Shown here: one piece after another, positions 5,766-8,892 of the stretch | How positions within the stretch are numbered: the stretch's first letter is position 1 | How the letters are laid out: each line of letters begins with the position of its first letter | Assembly: GCA_017472105.1 (NCBI GenBank) | Contig: JAFUQY010000450.1 | Span: 1-8,892 of the forward strand | Direction: 5' to 3' | DNA from: Clostridia bacterium | GTDB lineage: Bacteria; Bacillota_A; Clostridia; Oscillospirales; CAG-272 | DNA: 8,892 bases | Notes under the pieces: model-generated | The model's database searches: none | The model's input: the letters and a program-made list of their open reading frames with translations, nothing else | What the model was told of the DNA's origin: nothing | Program-made: the position numbers and the translations under genes

Positions 5766-6127
5766 GTCGGCCCGCCCAACGTCATTCCCTGTCATTCAGA
5801 GGGCGAAAATCACTGACAGCCACAGCCATACACCGAGCCCGAAGAATCTGTGCACGTCCTGTATCGATCGCGTCATGTCCGTGGATCGCTAACCTACTCG
5901 ACTGAAGGTTACTCACGAACGCCTTTAACGTGAAATCTGCACAAATAAAATGTCTGCAAACTGTTCGTTATAACAAAGTGAGTACCCTTCACCTGAGTAG
6001 CAGAGATATCCACGGACATACGCCGAGCTGTATAGGACGTGCATAGATTCTTCGGGCAGGACGTTGGGCTTAAATCAAAAAACAGCCCGCCCTCTGAATG
6101 ACAGGATTGTTCATTGGGCGAGCTGAC
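5766..6127. repeat. Long palindromic element, copy B (362 bp)
   Basis: Same orientation and organisation as the element at 3672-4056. The left end is GTCGGCCCGCCCAAC followed by CTGTCATTCAGAGGGC; the right end is GCCCTCTGAATGACAG (6088-6103) followed by TTGGGCGAGCTGAC. The core again has two arms of exactly 80 nt (5837-5916 and 5978-6057) around a 61-nt loop (5917-5977). The loop differs from copy A at only 2 of 61 positions. The outer right arm is shorter: the nested hairpin of copy A is absent and a stretch containing AAATCAAAAAACAGCCC takes its place. It lies between the 3' end of the dehydrogenase gene and the promoter of the solute-binding protein gene. Confidence 0.8.
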
Positions 6128-6299
6128 ATATTAAAATCTTTGTTGCGCGAACCGGCACACAAAATTGTTCATTGGGCGGGCTGACATATTAAAATCTTTG
6201 TTGCGCGAACCGGCACACAGGATTGTTCGTTGGGCGGGCTGACATATTAAATTCTTCGTTGCGCGAACCGGCACACAAAATTGTTCGTTGGGCGGGCTG
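6106..6299. repeat. 58-bp tandem repeat, three units plus a 20-bp partial
   Basis: ATTGTTC recurs at exactly 58-bp steps (6106, 6164, 6222, 6280). Each unit reads ATTGTTCRTTGGGCGGGCTG, then an AT-rich part (ACATATTAAA), then GTTGCGCGAACCGGCACAC. Neighbouring units differ at only 3 to 5 positions. The first half of the unit is the terminal sequence of the adjacent palindromic element. The unit is not a multiple of three, so the open frame that runs through it on the minus strand is not credible as a gene. The array overlaps the right end of copy B and stops about 60 bp short of the dehydrogenase stop codon. Confidence 0.88.
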
Positions 6300-6358
6300 G
6301 CAGAAAACTGTTTTTCATCAGAACAAAGCGCATCCCACGCCGGCATTGTATTCTTTCC

Positions 6359-7114
6359 TCAGGTTTTCGCAAACTGCATCATGAGCTTCGTCGGGAGCAC
6401 CTTCGCGAGGACGCGGTACAGCTTGTAGAACGCGCGCGGCGTGTAAACCGTTCTGCCCTGCTTTGCGGCACGGAGCGCACCTGCGGCAACCTTCACGGGA
6501 TCGCAGTACGGGAGGACATCGAACGTCTTCGAGCTGCCCTTGATCCCGCCGAGCCGGATGAATTCCGTATCCATCGGGCCGGGGCAGACAGCGGTTGCGG
6601 TGATTCCGGTGCCTCTCAGCTCCTCGCTCAGCCCGAACGTGAACGCGGTGACATACGCCTTCGATGCAGAATACGTCGTCATGCGTGCGTTGGGGCAGAA
6701 GGACGCGATGGACGAGACGTTGACAATCCGCGCACCCGTTTTCATGTACGGCAGAACGAGATGCGTCACCGCGGTCAGTCCCTTGAGGTTGAGGTCAACC
6801 ATCCGCGTCTGATGCTCCAGCCCGCCGTCCCCGATGCAGCCGAGGAATCCGCATCCGGAGTTGTTGATGAGCACACCCACGTCGGGAGTGAGGGATTTCA
6901 GCGCATCGTCCAGTGCGGCATAGCTTTCGTCCTTCGTCAGGTCAAGCGGCAGAATCCGGCACGGCACGTTGATTTCCTCAGCGGCAGCTTCCAGACGAGC
7001 CCGATTCCGCGCAATCAGCCAGTATTCTTCGATTCCGGGAAACGCCGCCGGCATCTGACGCAGAAATTCCAGTCCCAGCCCCGCCGACGCCCCGGTGATA
7101 ATCGCAATTTTCAT
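6359..7114 (-). CDS. Short-chain dehydrogenase/reductase (SDR), NAD(P)-dependent
   Basis: A 251-residue classical SDR of normal length. The Rossmann motif TGASAGLG is at 7-14, R36 after the second strand (IARNRARL) suggests NADP preference, D58 sits in LPLDLT, and NNSG is at 84-87. The catalytic tetrad is complete: N109, S135 (NVSSIAS), Y148 and K152 (YSASK). PGPMDTEF follows near 170, the usual cofactor-binding PG motif. Such enzymes oxidise alcohols or reduce carbonyls; the substrate cannot be deduced. I placed the start at the ATG at 7114 because GAGGT (7125-7121) lies 6 nt upstream and the protein then begins directly with the first beta strand, MKIAIITGAS. A longer frame to 7210 would overlap the upstream gene and the promoter. 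No terminator is evident; the tandem repeat follows. Confidence 0.9.
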   Translation of the reverse strand: MKIAIITGASAGLGLEFLRQMPAAFPGIEEYWLIARNRARLEAAAEEINVPCRILPLDLTKDESYAALDDALKSLTPDVGVLINNSGCGFLGCIGDGGLEHQTRMVDLNLKGLTAVTHLVLPYMKTGARIVNVSSIASFCPNARMTTYSASKAYVTAFTFGLSEELRGTGITATAVCPGPMDTEFIRLGGIKGSSKTFDVLPYCDPVKVAAGALRAAKQGRTVYTPRAFYKLYRVLAKVLPTKLMMQFAKT

Positions 7115-7144
7115 AGAATTACCTCGGATGTGTGGTTTTTCTTT

Positions 7145-7173
7145 ATGATAGCACAAGTTCCCGGGATTTGCAA
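7145..7173 (-). promoter_or_regulatory. Promoter of the SDR gene
   Basis: On the minus strand: TTGCAA (7173-7168), a 17-bp spacer ending in TGC, and TATCAT (7150-7145). It fits into the 71-bp gap between the upstream lipoprotein stop and the SDR start. I see no terminator in that gap, so readthrough from the lipoprotein gene is also possible. Confidence 0.65.
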
Positions 7174-7185
7174 GAGGGATTCCCC

Positions 7186-8169
7186 TCACCCGCACTGGAG
7201 AATCAGCCACACCTTGTCAAACGCACGCGCGGCGAGATCCTGCCTGCGGATGCAGAAATAAATACTGCCGAGATCGCCGAACATGACCTCGTCCACGCCG
7301 TCCATAATCGAGCCGAACTGATAGAGAAGCACCCAGTCCTGACTTCTCGCACGCAGATCCGCCGCCTCCGCATCCGTCATTTCCGGAAATCCGTTTCCGG
7401 TGTACACCCCGTTCGACGCCAGCTCGCACTCACGGAGCATCGAATTCTGCACCAGCTCCGGGTATCCGAGAAGCTGCGAATTCATGCCGAGGCTGTCGGT
7501 TTCCGAAGCACCGAGCCGCTCAAGCTCATCCATATAAGCCTGCCACGGTCTGTCCGATTCCCACTCTACCGTGTATCGCTCGTTCACTTCGTCAAACATC
7601 GGATAGCTTGCCTTTGTCCCGAACGTGATCGCGCGCTCCGGGATGCGGTACATTTCATCCAGCTCCGCGGGCAGTTCATGCTCCGTCAGCGCAGTCCCAT
7701 CTGCAATCCAGTACACGCGGCAGCAGCCTTCATCCTCGGGATCGTAGCCCCAGCGCATCGTCTCCATGTCGTAGAAGAAGTACAGCATCCCGCTCTCCGG
7801 GAGTACGTTTTCCGCGTCATACGGCTTCACATCGGCAAGATTGATCTGCGCCATGAACGACAGCGGCCGCGTTGCCTTCTCATCATCCAGAATCCCCATG
7901 CCGTGATAGGTCGGCCACTCAAAATCCGCCGGGAGATGGGGCTTTCCGCCGATTTTGCTCTGTCCAAGCGCGATCTCACCCTCCGGCTTTGCGTGATCCA
8001 CCGTGACCGCCGTCTTCGCAATCGCCGGGAGCATTTCAAAAAATTCCTGCTGTGTCATGTCGTCCTCCTGTAATTCCGTTTCGTTATGTTCCGTTACCGC
8101 ATCCTCCGCACACGACGGCACGGCGAGCAGGCAGAGGGATAACAAAAAAGGCACAATCCGCCGCTTCAT
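7186..8169 (-). CDS. DUF1963 (YwqG-like) lipoprotein
   Basis: A 327-residue protein. A signal peptide (basic MKRR, hydrophobic core) ends in VPSC with C20 as likely lipidated residue, followed by an acidic linker. The rest matches the layout of DUF1963, the YwqG family: KIGGKPHLPADFEWP near 73-87, LSFMAQINLADV near 103-114, LPESGMLYFFYD near 123-134, and at the end GDLGSIYFCIRRQDLAARAF. Most family members are cytosolic proteins of unknown function, so the lipoprotein signal is a noteworthy variation that puts this one on the outer face of the membrane. GGAGG (8180-8176) lies 6 nt before the ATG. The SDR gene follows 71 bp downstream but has its own promoter. No function can be assigned. Confidence 0.8.
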   Translation of the reverse strand: MKRRIVPFLLSLCLLAVPSCAEDAVTEHNETELQEDDMTQQEFFEMLPAIAKTAVTVDHAKPEGEIALGQSKIGGKPHLPADFEWPTYHGMGILDDEKATRPLSFMAQINLADVKPYDAENVLPESGMLYFFYDMETMRWGYDPEDEGCCRVYWIADGTALTEHELPAELDEMYRIPERAITFGTKASYPMFDEVNERYTVEWESDRPWQAYMDELERLGASETDSLGMNSQLLGYPELVQNSMLRECELASNGVYTGNGFPEMTDAEAADLRARSQDWVLLYQFGSIMDGVDEVMFGDLGSIYFCIRRQDLAARAFDKVWLILQCG

Positions 8170-8198
8170 GGGGTACCTCCGAAAAATGGTGATACCCT

Positions 8199-8207
8199 AT
8201 TGTAGCA
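8199..8207 (-). promoter_or_regulatory. Extended -10 element upstream of the DUF1963 lipoprotein gene
   Basis: On the minus strand TGC followed by TACAAT (8204-8199). No good -35 is found 17 bp upstream (ACACAT). The gap 8208-8285 contains one short hairpin (CCGAT/ATCGG) without a T-run and nothing else I can name. Confidence 0.4.
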
Positions 8208-8285
8208 TACGAACCGCACCTATGTGTGGCTGAATTGTGAATTCCGATGAAATCGGATGCAAGAAAAACCGGACAATCTGCAATG

Positions 8286-8873
8286 TCACCGCGCGAGGAA
8301 CATCCCGTACTCCTTCGGCACGACGAGGACGCCGTTCTGCATCCGTTCTTCAAATGCACGCAGCATGACGTCATCCGGGACAGCCGAAAAATCCGCCATC
8401 GAGCCGAGCGTGCGGATGTAGCCGACCAGATCGGACGCGTCCGTGACCTCGAGATGATCCTCGTACCGCCGCACCTCAACGGAATCAAACTGCCGCGCCA
8501 GCATCTCACCGCCGTTCTGGAGCGTAAACGGAACCCTGACGGGCGCGAGATGGTATTCCTCCGCAAACATGTCCCAAACAAACTCCGCGATGCCGTTCTC
8601 ACCGGTCGTTGCGCACGTGAATACCCCGCCGTCCCGGAGCACACGCCGAACCTCAGCGATCGCGCGGTCAAGATCCGGCACGTGGTAGAGCATCATGTTG
8701 GCGATGACGAAATCGAAAGAATCGTCGTCAAACGGAATCGCCTGAATGTCCGCCCGACGGAACTCCACGCCCGCCATCCCGGCAAGATTCGCCCGCGCCG
8801 TCTCCAGCATGCCGTCGGAGAAGTCGGTGAGGGTCAGCGATGCCCAGCGCGGGAGCGTCTTTCCCATCCACAT
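8286..8873 (-). CDS. Class I SAM-dependent methyltransferase, 5' part cut or broken
   Basis: 195 residues are readable from an internal ATG. The protein shows the core of a UbiE/Methyltransf_11-type enzyme: LTDFSDGMLETAR (14-26) is the strand-2 region with the acidic residue that binds the SAM ribose, ADIQAIPFDDDSFDFVIANM (41-60) is motifs II/III, LYHVPDLDRAIAEVRRVLRDGG (62-83) follows, and the C-terminal part is variable. The frame continues upstream of this ATG as GNGA, the end of the glycine-rich SAM motif, so the ATG is almost certainly not the true start. The codon before GNGA is a TGA (8888-8886) where the family usually has Cys or Ala (G-C-G-N-G). The gene is therefore either interrupted by a stop or affected by a sequence error at the window edge; everything upstream is outside the window. 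The substrate is unknown. Confidence 0.7.
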   Translation of the reverse strand: MWMGKTLPRWASLTLTDFSDGMLETARANLAGMAGVEFRRADIQAIPFDDDSFDFVIANMMLYHVPDLDRAIAEVRRVLRDGGVFTCATTGENGIAEFVWDMFAEEYHLAPVRVPFTLQNGGEMLARQFDSVEVRRYEDHLEVTDASDLVGYIRTLGSMADFSAVPDDVMLRAFEERMQNGVLVVPKEYGMFLAR

Positions 8874-8892
8874 CGCACCGTTTCCTCATCCG

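Noticed and set aside
6106..6299. CRISPR array
   Set aside because: The whole 58-bp unit repeats, with no unique spacers between shorter repeats, and no cas gene is present.
6131..6346. Repetitive 71-residue minus-strand frame through the tandem repeat
   Set aside because: The unit is 58 bp, not a multiple of three, so each unit is read in a different frame; this is chance openness.
6281..8073. Two long plus-strand frames antisense to the SDR and DUF1963 genes
   Set aside because: They overlap each other and cover genes with complete catalytic or family motifs on the minus strand; they have no motifs of their own.

Overview
The window looks like chromosomal DNA of a Gram-positive anaerobe of the class Clostridia, probably an uncultured Oscillospiraceae/Ruminococcaceae-type gut lineage. 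This is inferred from GC-rich genes with C/G-ending codons, strong GGAGG or AAAGG ribosome binding sites, sigma-A promoters with extended -10 boxes, short lipoprotein signals, and the gene families present. TGA is used as a normal stop codon by several of the genes.

Layout. Positions 1-331 hold a palindromic intergenic repeat and the promoter of a FliB-type lysine N-methylase gene (332-1504, +). A small zinc-ribbon membrane protein follows (1779-2228, +), with its own promoter. The rest is mostly on the minus strand. In transcription order it holds a SAM-dependent methyltransferase cut by the window edge (8286-8873), a DUF1963/YwqG-like lipoprotein (7186-8169), a short-chain dehydrogenase (6359-7114), an extracellular solute-binding lipoprotein without transporter partners (4098-5555), and a cytosolic parvulin-type prolyl isomerase (2768-3526). 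Most genes have a recognisable promoter of their own, so this is a row of single-gene units rather than an operon. I see no shared pathway.

The unusual content is between the genes. (1) Two copies of a long palindromic element (3672-4056 and 5766-6127) bracket the solute-binding protein gene in the same orientation. Both have a hairpin core of exactly 80 nt arm, 61 nt loop and 80 nt arm. The loop differs at 2 of 61 positions, the arms at 26 of 160. The second copy runs into a 58-bp tandem repeat that begins with the element's terminal sequence. (2) The gap 2229-2767 holds at least two complete small minus-strand transcription units. One could make a 29-residue hydrophobic peptide. The other is a candidate small RNA ending in a hairpin that is an inverted copy of the hairpin at 1629-1675, so the zinc-ribbon gene sits between inverted copies of the same terminator-like element. 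(3) At the right edge the methyltransferase frame carries a TGA where the cysteine of the SAM-binding glycine motif is expected.

No tRNA, rRNA, CRISPR array, transposase or phage gene is visible.
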